Assembly: GCA_016169945.1 (NCBI GenBank) | Contig: JADLSH010000158.1 | Span: forward strand, 221,001 to 285,000 | Reading direction: 5' to 3' | DNA length: 64,000 nt | Source of the DNA: Trachythela sp. YZ-2020 | Lineage: Eukaryota; Cnidaria; Anthozoa; Malacalcyonacea; Clavulariidae | Shown: positions 20,806 to 33,495 of the stretch, in pieces | Layout: every line of letters starts with the position of its first letter | Position numbering within the stretch: the first letter of the stretch is position 1 | Program-made: the position numbers and the translations under genes | Notes under the pieces: model-generated | What the model saw: the letters and a program-made list of their open reading frames with translations, nothing else | Told to the model about the DNA's origin: nothing | Database searches by the model: none

Positions 20806-22592
20806 AATGTAACACTGGAAATCGTGTGATTTTAGGGGAGAAAAACACGCATCTTGCATGAGCGTTTAAATTATTACCCAATCCTCGGCCTCGCCTTTCG
20901 TTCAACAACTGCTGTCTAATTGCGAACGGCTAACAGCTTAACACCCCGGTCCAGTAAAAATTGCTACAAACTATACGACTCGTGAGTTTTAATTTTGAAA
21001 AGCAAGCCGTGAAAGAAGCAACAAGTCAGTTTTAGTGAATTAAAATGAAGAAAATTAAGGCTCAAGGGAATATGGCTTAAGAATTCAAAGACGATTAGCG
21101 TCAAAGTTTAAGAGTTTTTATACTATAGTGTAAACGATATAATCAGGCTTAAAGCAGAAAAACATTTAGAAACTGAGAAAATACGGATAAATAACTACAA
21201 GCAATTATAATTTAATCAATTTTGCTGAAACTTTACTTGAACCGGTATGTTTAATGTTTTTAACTACGTCTGTGGCGCCTAAAACGTTTTGCGTAAGCTA
21301 ATGAAAATAACGCTCGTTTAGGATTTTCGCAACTACAGAAGACACAGATTTAGCTAAGGGGTAATTAAGGTACTTGTACTTAGATTAGTTTTACTGCTAC
21401 ATCAATTCGTTGTGCTGGTAAATTCAATTCAAATATTTTGACATGTGTTGCCAAAATATTTGCTTCTCGCACGTAGCCACGTTTATTCTGGAAGTGTTCT
21501 CAAAAATAGTATTTGGGTATACTTATTTTACATCTGCTCGGCTTTGTGAAGAGTAAAACCCTTTTTAATGAAACAAAACGCCCACTGAAGAGTTCACTCT
21601 GCAGACCGCGTGTAGCGAGAAATAAAGGCTAGCGAATTATAACTCCCTCCTTATGGTCCGGCCCTGTAAATGTTAGGACCATAGTCATGACTATATACTT
21701 GGATTAGAGTCATTGACATTTAAGACTAAGTCGGCATGGACACTTGATTTAGGACTATATAGTCATAACTATTAGAACTATATATAGTCATGACTATTTG
21801 AACTATATTCATAACTATATAAAGACCATATGGTGTGAACTTTTAAGATTATAGTCATGACTTTTAGGACTATAGTCATGATCGATTGGGTGGAATAATG
21901 AATTTCATATGCGAATTATAGATTTGCAGAATAAATGTTTTCTAAATTTGTTTTTGTAAATTAATTTTGTCTTTCGCTGCATTTTACATAATGCATGACC
22001 AAGCATGATTACGTTCTCGAAGTTTTAATTTTTCTTCCTATATATTTACTTGTGCTCATTTGCTTGACAATCATTTATTGGAGTATGTATATTAGCATAA
22101 CTCTTAGCAACGTTTGTGTATATTCTATGCCTTAAAATCGCTTTCGTCTTGCGAAGTTAATTTTGTTGTTTAGCAGTCAAGCAATGTTTGTATATTGTAG
22201 AGAAAGGTTAATTAAAAAAGCGTACGCCGCTAAGTACAAAATGTACAGCAAATTCATTTTTGCGCAAACCTTTACCCTAATGGCTCCATGCACCTCAGGG
22301 GTAATCAACTACATCCAAATATCTAAAACATAATATATACAGCTATAGACGTATGAGATTGGAAGTTAAACCAAATAAAAGTGTGTATAGGAGGTTCAAC
22401 AAGTGAATACTGAATAACGTTTTGATCGAAAATTGTGAAAAATTATTTTACTCTCATTAAATAACTATCATTGTCCCGACTGAAATTATTTTCAAATTCT
22501 CGGTCGACCATTACTAAGGTATAACTCGGTGTCGGACAATATGGGAAATAAGTGATATTCTATATTAAAATTAAGAAATTTTTAATGGTTTA

Positions 22593-22754
22593 GCGTGCTC
22601 AATCGAATTATTGGGCACGCGGGAAATTGGGAGAGCAAGAACCATGCTAAACCATGCGGAAAAAACAACACAAAAATAGGGTGAAAACAAGTTTAATTTC
22701 TCCTGTTAAATTCCCGCGCTTTTTTAGCGTGCTCAATTGAGTTATTGAGCACGC
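22593..22754. repeat. pair of short hairpins (GCGTGCTCAAT arms)
   Basis: Two 28-base hairpins. At 22593-22620 the arms are GCGTGCTCAAT and ATTGGGCACGC (one mismatch). At 22727-22754 the arms GCGTGCTCAAT and ATTGAGCACGC are perfect 11-base complements. They are about 105 bp apart. The pair recurs at 30772-30799 and 30906-30933, and in weaker form in unit 3 (about 37617-37775). Confidence 0.75.
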
Positions 22755-23149
22755 TCGCCTGTCTATAAACACATAAAGAGCTGATACAAATCAACAATTT
22801 GGTTTCAGAATGTTTAATATTGTACCATGGTTTGTTTGAAGTGTTCATCTAATTTGTCTGTGTTCTTGTTAGACTTCAGATAGATTTTATAGTAAACTTA
22901 TGAACTGATGCTGCTGTTTACGCACGCGGCCTGGACAGGTTGGATTATTTGCAGTATCATGATATCCGCATTTTCCGGCGTTCATTAGAAGTAATATTGG
23001 TCTATCAAGTTCCAAATTTCTGGGTCTAGAAACTTTCTGTATTAACTCGGTTAGCGCATGGGCCTAAAAACTTCTCTGGATTGAGCATTTGCGTCAACGT
23101 TTTGGCTGATGAAAATTTTATTGAATTCGTTATTAGACGCACAACGCTT

Positions 23150-23373
23150 TTATTAAAACAATTGACTGTTTTAAATCTCAATTAAAGACTTTCCTTTTTA
23201 AGAAAGCTTTCGATTCTAACTTTTAGATTTATAGACACTTATACCTTAATTCTTAATATTTTAGCTGCTTGTATATAGTAGAACTTCATTGTTGTAAAGC
23301 GCTTTGGAATATTTTATATAATTTAAGCGCTGTATAAATCTTTATATATTATATTATTATATTACGAATGAAA
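23150..23373 (+). mobile_element. L2-like LINE 3' tail
   Basis: The 5' edge encodes the LINE C-terminus DCFKSQLKTFLFKKAF and a stop. A 3' UTR follows with TGTAAAGCGCTTTGGAATA...TTAAGCGCTGTATAAAT and a TATATTAT microsatellite end, features typical of L2/CR1-type tails. Heavily 5'-truncated. Absent from unit 3 at the matching place (CGCACAACGCTTTTATATTGCG). Confidence 0.8.
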
Positions 23374-23537
23374 GCGCATGCGCCTTTAACGGTACCGTGC
23401 TCGTTTTAGATCAAGGTTCTACAAGCTTGAACGCTGATTGGTTAAGAGCTGTCGTTTAACTATGAGTGATGTAAACATGGTATGTTTGTCGAAAGTATTA
23501 TTAAAATGCTTCGTCGCATGTAAATGTACAAGTTCCT

Positions 23538-23576
23538 TCATCTGGTTCTTGGTGGACGTAACTCTATTGGTGGTTG
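23538..23576 (-). pseudogene. GPCR C-terminal relic (unit 1)
   Basis: The minus strand reads QPPIELRPPRTR followed by TGA. This matches the last 12 residues and stop of the GPCR at 10804-11877 (QTPIELRPPRIR). The homology continues into the 3' flank. The rest of the receptor gene is missing. Confidence 0.8.
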
Positions 23577-24626
23577 TTGACTTATAAAGCCCAGATATGC
23601 GCTCATTGAAACGAATATGAGAGCTGCAGTCATATTCCCACAGAATAAGGTTTGGAACTGGGATGCTTATTCGATATTTTTTTAATCATAGCTGCTTTAA
23701 TAGCTTGATATATATTTAATATCAGAAGTGCTTGCTCGATATATTTTTTGGGATTTGCACAACCGCCCCACCCTCCCCCCGTCCAAATATCTAATGGTCC
23801 ACACCTAACTAATAACGTATATATACAAACAAGACAGCAAACAATCCTTGCCGTTTTCTGTGATAATCGATGCCCGATAATTAACAAATAGATTTCCTCG
23901 ACATTTCCTAAAGGACATTATATTTTCAATATTTCCAAGTTATCAGAGAAATTCTCTCATTGAACAAAATCTTCAAAAAGTCGTACGAATGTGTGTTTGA
24001 CCATATCCATGTTGTTATCTAGACGTAAACTACAAATAGCGCCAATTAGAACATATATGTGTTACTTCGTGTATCTTTATACCTTTATTAATCCTTCGTA
24101 ATAAGGTTGTTTAATTGATATTGTTAATCTTCTTTTCTTCTGACTTCTATCAAATCCTATAAACATCCAAATTCTGCCGCTCAAAATTCTCACTTTCCTT
24201 TCCAAATTCCAAATTTCAACTAACTGTGCTCAAAGAAGTAGTACGTGTCTTTAATGCTTTTTCTCCAGTACATATATTGACCTTTCATTTAAGTACTGTT
24301 AATATTGCATGACCAATGAGAGCTCACATACGAGTCAACTGGTTACCAGGCTACCGGTTTACAATTCAATGTAAATACTATACGTAATTCTATTTTAGAC
24401 GTAAATTCAAATTCAAATAACTTTATTTAAAGAGAGCAAAACACCTGACAGTTTAATAAAATAAACTGATAAACCTGTGGTCGTAAAAAGCCGACTATAG
24501 ACTAAATATAGCTACATACGTTGATATTAGCTAAGCAACTGTAGCATCTCAAATAATATTTGCGAGAAAGATGTTTATTATATAAAGTATAGTGCTTTAT
24601 AGGGATTTCGAGCACTGATAAAACTG

Positions 24627-24648
24627 ATAATCTCACATGTGAGATTAT
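24627..24648. repeat. 22-bp perfect palindrome
   Basis: ATAATCTCAC-AT-GTGAGATTAT is perfectly self-complementary. A near-copy of one half (GATAATCTCACATGTGAAAA) follows within 20 bases. Also present in unit 2 (32860-32881). Confidence 0.8.
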
Positions 24649-25130
24649 TTATGATAATCTCACATGTGAAAATTATCGCTTTTGAAGTTTATGAAAATGG
24701 ATATTTTATTTTATTTATTTTGTTGGAAAAGAATGTCCTTTATATAATAAACATATAATGTCCTTTAAATAATGCGCTCGCTCGTGAGATATCATGTTCA
24801 ACACTCGAAATAAATCTGGTATTTTCGCCCACCCATGTATTATTCTCTATTTATGCGAAAGTTACTTTGTAAACAAGTCGAAGGAACAGTAAAAAGACAA
24901 CTTGAAGGAGGAGAACTAAAATTCTGTTCCTTGCAGGATTGTTTTCCAATATATATTTGCTTTACGCACATAGTGACAATTCTTCTGGAACTCATTACGA
25001 AGTTTTTAATAAAAACTACTTATGTTTAGCCATCTTTTAATCTAGTTTTACATCTGTGTTTTTGTTAAAAGTAAAACTTTCTACTCCAGGCATAGTTCGA
25101 CTTTAAATTAAATTATGAAAACTATACTAG

Positions 25131-25265
25131 ACTCTGTAGCTCGGTGGACAGAGCATTGCACCGGAATCGAAGGGACGGCATATTTAATTCCCGCCAGAGA
25201 GCCTATATATATAGTTGCATTTTTCGCAGCTGCTCCTGGTTAGGTCTAAAATATGTATATAATTT
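25131..25265 (+). repeat. old SINE relic (unit 1)
   Basis: CTCTGTAGCTCGGTGGACAG... through CCGCCAGAGAGCC and the tail GCTCCTGGTTAGGTCTAAAA is the same family as the 5-9 kb array but eroded. Orthologous copies at 33360-33495 and 40243-40365 show it predates the tandem duplication. Confidence 0.8.
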
Positions 25266-25363
25266 TTGCGCAAAATTTCCATCTACAAACATGCACCTTC
25301 AAGACTATACTTTGTGTATTTGAAAATACATCAGAAACGTAAGGCCTTAATTATGCATGGTAT

Positions 25364-28327
25364 ATAGAGGTATTGAGGGTATGTATTAATTTATGGGAAT
25401 AAGGTTCGTCTGCTTAAATTTTGTTTTTAACCGCGCCTTCAGTATAGAGTACATTAATCATGACTCCACCAAACGCCGCACTTTTTCTCGTAGTGCTCCG
25501 CCGGAAATAATTTTGTAGTAGCGTTGATTCAAGGGATCTTTAGGGAGAATAGTTTAGAACTGTTGATAGAGCACTTGAATATAATTAGGAAAAGCTAGTT
25601 TAGTTTTATTTCTTATTTCCACTTAGCTATGGAAACACAATAAACGACTGGTCTAAAATAGAGTTAATGCTTAATGCATGGGAATAAGCAACATTGAATC
25701 GCAATTTCTATTCCGATGCGCTTTTTTCCGGACTTCGCGTATTTAAAGGTCCGTTCATTATTTATACCTGAGGTTTGTACCGAATGAGAAATTGGGAACA
25801 GTGTAACATTTTTATTTACCCAATCTCAACAATGGCTTAAAATGTTTTTACACAAACATCGAATATTTAATGCCCCGCTGGGCATTACAAAGTTTTTAAT
25901 GCCCTACAACAAGCCAAACCATAGAATAGGCTACTAATTTTACTACTTATGGTTGTGCCATACTTATTGAACTACTTATTGACCTCAAACATCGCTCGTT
26001 CAATACGGCGAGACCTCGGTTTAATATTTTATCCTAAAGAACTCACTTTCGGTTAATAAGTAGTTACTAATATATATGCGTTATACAAACCGAGTTCGTG
26101 TTTGTCTTACCTAATTTATTAATTCTTCGAAATGATTTTCAACCTTTTAGCCTTCTCTCATCCAGCCTACAATTCTACCAACTCGTATAACCTCCCAAGT
26201 TCTGCTTGAAATTCTGACTCTTCATTCCAACTTAGACTTCCAACTGATAGTTCTCAAAACAGTAGGCGTATTTAATGCTCCTACCAGTCTTTACAATTAA
26301 TTTATTTTACGTTTCAATAAGTATTGTTTATATTGCGTGACCAATCACAGATTAGATACGTCAACTCGCTACCAGGCCACTGAAATGTTCAAGTTTACTC
26401 TCCAAACATTACGTATTGGATTTCGGACGTAAAATCAGCGTAAATAAATTGTTCAAATCGTTGACATTACTCGTACATTACTCGATCGGAAAAATTACAG
26501 ACTAATTGGCTACGTTGTTTTTAGATAAGAAACTGTATCAATTCAAATAAAATTTACGAGAAAGATGTCGTTACGAAAGTAACTATGAAAACAAATCGAA
26601 GGAACAGTCAAAAGACAACTTGAAGGAGAAGAAGCTGTTTAAAATTCCTTCCTCCCACGATTATTGGCACAAGTACTTACCTAAGGACTGATTCTAGAAC
26701 ATCAGTTCACTGTCATCTGGTGAAGTTCAAATATTTTGACATTTGTTCCAAAATATTTTCTTCGTGCACGTAGCTATGATTATTTTGGAAGGGTTTTCCT
26801 CAAGAATACTTGAATATACTTATGTTTACATCTGTTCGGTTTTACATAGAGGTATTGAGGGTATGTATTAATTTATGGGAATAAGGTTCGTCTGCTTAAA
26901 TTTTGTTTTTAACCGCGCCTACAGTATAGAGTACATTAATCATGACTCCACCAAACGCCGCACGTTTTCTCGTAGGCCTCCGCCGGAAATAATTTTGCAG
27001 TAGCGTTGATTCAAGGGATCTTTAGGGAGAATAGTTTAGAACTGTTGATAGAGCACTTGAATATAATTAGGAAAAGCTAGTTTAGTTTTATTTCTTATTT
27101 CCACTTAGCTATGGAAACACAATAAACGACTGGTCTAAAATAGAGTTAATGCTTAATGCATGGGAATAAGCAACATTGAATCGCAATTTCTATTCCGATG
27201 CGCTTTTTTCCCGACTTCGCGTATTTAACGGTCCGTTCATTATTTATACCTGAGGTTTGTACCGAATGAGAAATTGGGAACAGTGTAACATTTTTATTTA
27301 CCCTATCTCAACAATGGCTTAAAATGTTTTTACACAAACATCGAATATTTAATGCCCCGCTGGGCATTAAAAGTTTTTAATGCCCTACAACAAACCAAAC
27401 CATAGAATAGGCTACTAATTTTACTACTTATGGTTGTGCCATACTTATTGAACTACTTATTGACCTCAAACATCGCTCGGTCAATACGGCGAGACCTCGG
27501 TTTAATATTTTATCCTAAAGAACTCACTTTCGGTTAATAAGTAGTTACTAATATATATGCGTTATACAAACCGAGTTCGTGTTTGTCTTACCTAATTTAT
27601 TAATTCTTCGAAATGATTTTCAACCTTTTAGCCTTCTCTCATCCAGCCTACAATTCTACCAACTCGTATAACCTCCCAAGTTCTGCTTGAAATTCTGACT
27701 CTTCATTCCAACTTAGACTTCCAACTGATAGTTCTCAAAACAGTAGCTGTATTTAATGCTCCTACCAGTCTTTACAATTAATTTAATTTACGTTTCAATA
27801 AGTATTGTTTATATCGCGCGACCAATCAGAGATTAGATACGTCAACTCGCTACCAGGCCACTGATATGTTCAAGTTTACTCTCCAAACATTACGTATTGG
27901 ATTTCGGACGTAAAATCAGCGTAAATAAATTGTTCAAATCGTTGACATTACTCGTACATTACTCGTTCGGAAAAATTACAGACTAATTGGCTACGTTGTT
28001 TTTAGATAAGAAACTGTATCAATTCAAATAAAATTTACGAGAAAGATGTCGTTACGAAAGTAACTATGAAAACAAATCGAAGGAACAGGCAAAAGACAAC
28101 TTGAAGGAGAAGAAGCTGTTTAAAATTCCTTCCGCCCACGATTATTGGCACAAGTACTTACCTAAGGACTGATTCTAGAACATCAGTCCACTGTCATCTG
28201 GTGAAGTTCAAATATTTTGACATTTGTTCCAAAATATTTTCTTCGTGCACGTAGCTATGATTATTTTGGAAGGGTTTCCCTCAAGAATACTTGAATATAC
28301 TTATGTTTACATCTGTTCGGTTTTGTG
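25364..28327. repeat. 1482-bp direct tandem duplication inside unit 1
   Basis: 25364-26845 and 26846-28327 are nearly identical head-to-tail copies starting ATAGAGGTATTGAGGG. Unit 2 has a single copy (from about 33592). Seven to ten differences per kb by eye suggest a recent event. Confidence 0.88.
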
Positions 28328-28789
28328 AAGCGGTGAAATCAACCGTTGAATAAAAGAATACGTTTCCTTACTTTAAAATACATCAGAAATATGTGGCCTT
28401 TTTTGGGATATTAATGTCAAAGCAGAAAGTGCATGTGCCTTTCATGGCAACTCCGTGGCAAACGGCAGAATTACGCAATAATTTTATAGGCAAGAGGATG
28501 GTAACAGTGGATAATGAGAGTTAATTTTATTACTGCCACGCCCCCCTCCCCTCTCCATCATTGCTCGCTCCCAAACTCTTGGCGCGCTCTGCTAAATATG
28601 GAGCAATTTCTGCCAAATAACTTTGCAGTTTCCCACCGAGTTGCCTGCAGAGGAGGCTACAACTTCTGCGCCCATGCTTTTGTCGATCTATGCAGTTTTC
28701 TAGTGATTATATTTTCATTTTCAGCCGAAAGTGACAGTTAAGAGTGAATACGGCGGGTGACTGTTGTGTAACACTACCTGAAAAATACA

Positions 28790-28866
28790 ATGAGAACTTT
28801 GACGTTTCGAGCGAAGGCCCTTACTTCCAGAGGAAGGACCTTCGCTCGAAACGTCGAAGTTCTCAT
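28790..28866. repeat. 31-base-arm hairpin (unit 1)
   Basis: Arms ATGAGAACTTTGACGTTTCG... (28790-28820) and its complement (28836-28866) have two mismatches and a 15-base loop. A cleaner version is at 35538-35614. The CTCGAAACGTC phrase recalls the GAAAC side of hammerhead motifs carried by Penelope-like elements, but the CUGANGA half is not visible. Confidence 0.7.
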
Positions 28867-31374
28867 TTTGAATGGTTCCATTTTGAATCTACGCTTAAAC
28901 ACCGCAGGTTATCTCTGCGTGAGCTCCGATATTCTCCCGTAGTTGCATGGAATATAACACTGGAAATCGTGTAATTTTAAGCGATAAAAACACGCATCTT
29001 GCATGAGCGTTTAAATTATTACCCAATCCTCGGCCTCACCTTTCGTTCAACAACTGCTGTTTAATTGCGAACGGCTAACAGCTTAACAACCCGGCCCAGT
29101 AAAAATTTGCTACAAACTATACGACTCGTGAGTTTTAATTTTGAAAAGAAAGCCTTGAAAAAAGTAACAAGTCAATTTTAGTGAATTAAAATGAAGAAAA
29201 TTAAGGCTCAAAGGAATATGGCTTAAGAATTCAAAGACGATTAGCGTCAAAGATTAAGAGTTTTTATACGTATACTATAGTGTAACTGACGATATAATCA
29301 GGTTTAAAGCAGCAAAACATTTAGAAACTGAGAAAATACGGATAAATAACTACAAGCAATTGTAATTTAATCAATTTTGCTAAAAGTTTAACAGGTATGT
29401 TTAATGTTTTTAACTACGTCTGTGGCGCCTAAAACGTCTTGCGTAAGCTAATGAAAATAAAGCTCGTTTAGGATTTTCGCAAGTACAGAAGACACCTATT
29501 TAGCTAAGGGGTAATTAAGGTACTTGTACTTAGATTAGTTTTACTGCAACATCAATTCGTTGTGCTGCCGGTAAATTCAGTTCAAATATTTTGACATGTG
29601 TTGCCAAAACATTTGCTTCACGCACGTAGCCACGTTTATTCTGGAAGTGTTCTCAAAAATAATACTTGGGTATACTTATGTTTACATCTGATCGGCTTTG
29701 TGAAGAGTAAAACCCTTTTTAATGAAACAAAACGCCCACTGAAGAGTTCACTCTGCAGTCGACCGCGTGTAGCGAGAAACAAAGCTAGCGAATTATAACT
29801 CCCTCCTTATTGTCCGGGGTTGTTCTTTAATGACTATATTCATCACTGTTAGGACCATAGTCATGACTATATACTTGGATTATAGTCATTGACATTTAAG
29901 ACTAAGTCGGCATGGACACTTCATTTGGGACTATATAGTCATAACTATTAGAACTATATATAGTCATGACTATTTGAACTATGTTCATGACTATAAAGAG
30001 GCTATACGGTGTGAACTTTTAAGATTATAGTCATGACTTTTAGGACTAGAGTCATGATCGATTGGGTGGAATAATGAATTTCATATGCAAATTATGGATT
30101 TGCAGAATAAATGTTTTCTAAATTTGTTTTTGTAAATTAATTTTGTCTTTCGTTGCATTTTACATAATGCATGACCAAGCATGATTACGTTCTCGAAGTT
30201 TTAATTTTTCTTCCTATATATTTACTTGTGCTCATTTGCTTGACAATCATTTATTGGAGTATGTATATTAGCATAACTCTTAGCAACGTTTGTGTATATT
30301 CTATGCCTTAAAATCGCTTTCGTCTTGTGAAGTTAATTTTGTTGTTTAGCAGTCAAGCAATGTTTGTATATTGTAGAGAAAGGTTAATTAAAAAAGCGTA
30401 CGCCGCTAAGTACAAAATGTACAGCAAATTCATTTTTGCGCAAACCTTTACCCTAATGGCTCCATGCACCTCAGGGGTAATCAACTACATCCATATATCT
30501 AAAACATAATATATACAGCTATAGACATATGAGATTGGAAGTTAAACCAAATAAAAGTGTGTATAGGAGGTTCAACAAGTGAATACTGAATAAACGTTTT
30601 GATCGAAAATTGTGAAAAATTATTTTACTCTCATTAAAAATAACTTTCATTGTCCCGACTGAAATTCTTTTCAAATTCTCGGTCGACCATTACTAAGGTA
30701 TAACTCGGTGTCGGACAATACGGGAAATAACTGATATTCTATATTAAAATTAAGAAATTTTTAATGGTTTAGCGTGCTCAATCGAATTATTGGGCACGCG
30801 GGAAATTGGGAGAGCAAGAACCATGCTAAACCATGCGGAAAAAACAACACAAAAATAGGGTGAAAACAAGTTTAATTTCTCCTGTTAAATTCCCGCGCTT
30901 TTTTAGCGTGCTCAATTGAGTTATTGAGCACGCTCGCCTGTCTATAAACACATAAAGAGCTGATACAAATCAACAATTTGGTTTCAGAATGTTTAATATT
31001 GTACCATGGTTTGTTTGAAGTGTTCATCTAATTTGTCTGTGTTCTTGTTAGACTTCAGATAGATTTTATAGTAAACTTATGAACTGATGCTGCTGTTTAC
31101 GCACGCGGCCTTCCTAGGACAAGCGAACTAGTCACATATAGGATATCAAAGTTTAATACAGGACAGGTTGGATTATTTGCAGTATCATGATATCCGCATT
31201 TTCCGGCGTTCATTAGAAGTAATATTGGTCTATCAAGTTCCAAATTTCTGGGTCTAGAAACTTACTGTATTAACTCAGTTGCGCACTGGGGCTAAAAAAC
31301 TCTCTGGATTGAGCATTTGTCAAACGTTTTGCTGATGAAAAAATTTTATTGAATTCGTTATTAGACGCACAACG

Positions 31375-31589
31375 CTTTTATTAAAAAACAACTGTTTTTT
31401 TTTCTCAATTACTTTTTCTTTTTTTTTTAAAACTTTTGATCTACTTTTTAGATTTATAGACACTTATACCTTAATTCTTAATATTTTAGCTGCTTGTATA
31501 TAGTAGAACTTCATTGTTGTAAAGCGCTTTGGAATATTTTATATAATTTAAGCGCTGTATAAATCTTTATATATTATATTATTATATTA
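31375..31589 (+). mobile_element. L2-like LINE 3' tail (unit 2 copy)
   Basis: Same insertion as at 23150-23373, at the same place in the unit. Its coding edge is eroded by T-run changes, but the GTAAAGCGCTTTGG tail and TATATTAT end are preserved. Confidence 0.75.
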
Positions 31590-31762
31590 CGAATGAAAGC
31601 GCATGCGCCTTTAACGGTACCGTGCTCGTTTTAGATCAAGGTTCTACAAGCTTAAACGCTGATTGGTTAAGAGCTGTCGTTTAACTATGAGTGATGTAAA
31701 CATGGTATGTTTGTCGAAAGTATTATTAAAATGCTTCGTCGCATGTAAATGTACAAGTTCCT

Positions 31763-31800
31763 TCATCTGGTTCTTGGTGGACGTAACTCTATTGGTGGTT
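31763..31800 (-). pseudogene. GPCR C-terminal relic (unit 2)
   Basis: The same PPIELRPPRTR plus stop as in unit 1. In unit 3 (about 38480-38500) this stretch has a further deletion of about 23 bp. Confidence 0.75.
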
Positions 31801-33359
31801 GTTGACTTATAAAGCCCAGATATGCGCTCATTGAAACGAATATGAGAGCTGCAGTCATATTCCCACAGAATAAGGTTTGGAACTTGGATTCTTATTCGAT
31901 ATTTTTTTAATCATAGCTGCTATAATAGCTTGATATATATTTAATATCAGAAGTGCTTGCTCGATATATTTTTTGGGATTCGCATAACCGCTCCACCCCC
32001 CCCCCCTCCCCCCGTCCAAATATCTAATGGTCCACACCTAACTAATAACGTATATATACAAACAAGACAGCAAACAATCCTTGCCGTTTTCTGTGATAAT
32101 CGATGCCCGATAATTAACAAATAGATTTCCTCGACATTTCCTAAAGGACATTATATTTTCAATATTTCCAAGTTATCAGAGAAATTCTCTCATTGAACAA
32201 AATCTTCAAAAAGTCGTACGAATGTGTGTTTGACCATATCCATGTTGTTATCTAGACGTAAACTACAAATAGCGCCAATTAGAACATATATGTGTTACTT
32301 CGTGTATCTTTATACCTTTATTAATCCTTCGTAATAAGGTTGTTTAATTGATATTGTTAATCTTCTTTTCTTCTGACTTCTATCAAATCCTATAAACTTC
32401 CAAATTCTGCCGCTCAAAATTCTCACTTTCCTTTCGAAATTCCAAATTTCAACTAACTGTGCTCAAAGAAGTAGTACGTGTCTTTAATGCTTTTTCTCCA
32501 GTTCATATATTGACCTTTCATTTAAGTACTGTTAATATTGCATGACCAATGAGAGCTCACATACGAGTCAACTGGTTACCAGGCTACCGGTTTACAATTC
32601 AATGTAAATACTATACGTAATTCTATTTTAGACGTAAATTCAAATTCAAATAACTTTATTTAAAGAGAGCAAAACACCTGACAGTTTAATAAAATAAACT
32701 GATAAACCTGTGGTCGTAAAAAGCCGACTATAGACTAAATATAGCTATATACGTTGATATTAGATAAGCAACTGTAGCATCTAAAATAATATTTGCGAGA
32801 AAGATGTTTATTATATAAAGTATAGTGCTTTATAGAGATTTCGAGCACTGATAAAACTGATAATCTCACATGTGAGATTATTTATGATAATCTCACATGT
32901 GAAAATTATCGCTTTTGAAGTTTATGAAAATGGATATTTTATTTTATTTATTTTGTTGTAAAAGAATGTCCTTTATATAAAAACATATAATGTCCTTTAA
33001 ATAATGCGCTCGCTCGTGAGATATCATGTTCAACACTCGAAATAAATCTGGTATTTTCGCCCACCCATGTATTATTCTCTATTTATGCGAAAGTTACTTT
33101 GTAAACAAGTCGAAGGAACAGTAAAAAGACAACTTGAAGGAGGAGAACTAAAATTCTGTTCCTTGCACGATTGTTTTCCAATATATATTTGCTTTACGCA
33201 CGTAGTGACAATTCTTCTGGAACTCATTACGAAGTTTTTAATAAAAACTACTTATGTTTAGCCATGTTTTAATCTATTTTTACATCTGTCTTTTTGTTAA
33301 AAGTAAAACTTTCTACAGGCATAGTTCGACTTTAAATTAAATTATGAAAACTATACTAG

Positions 33360-33495
33360 ACTCTGTAGCTCGGTGGACAGAGCATTGCACCGGAATCGAA
33401 GGGACAGCATATTTAATTCCCGCCAGAGAGCCTATATATATAGTTGCATTTTTCGCAGCTGCTCCTGGTTAGGTCTAAAATATGTATATAATTTT
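33360..33495 (+). repeat. old SINE relic (unit 2)
   Basis: Orthologous to 25131-25265, with a few substitutions. Confidence 0.8.

Larger units (their letters stand above)
20806..28953. repeat. tandem unit 1 of the decayed GPCR-locus duplication
   Basis: First of three tandem copies, about 8.1 kb. It contains an L2-like LINE tail, GPCR C-terminal relic, SINE relic and hairpins listed separately. It is longer than unit 2 because of an internal 1482-bp duplication. Offsets to unit 2 run from 8146 to about 8232 before that duplication and 6748 after it. The left end is cut by the Penelope insertion. Its open frames are not coding. Confidence 0.9.

Noticed and set aside
20558..20908. 116-codon minus-strand frame
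   Set aside because: It is the antisense of the inverted Penelope RT fragment plus unit flank.
28514..28974. Frames repeated in units 1 and 2 (28514-28741, 28744-28974; also 24835-25029, 29598-29798)
   Set aside because: They are kept only because the DNA is duplicated. No domain, and part of one is the hairpin.
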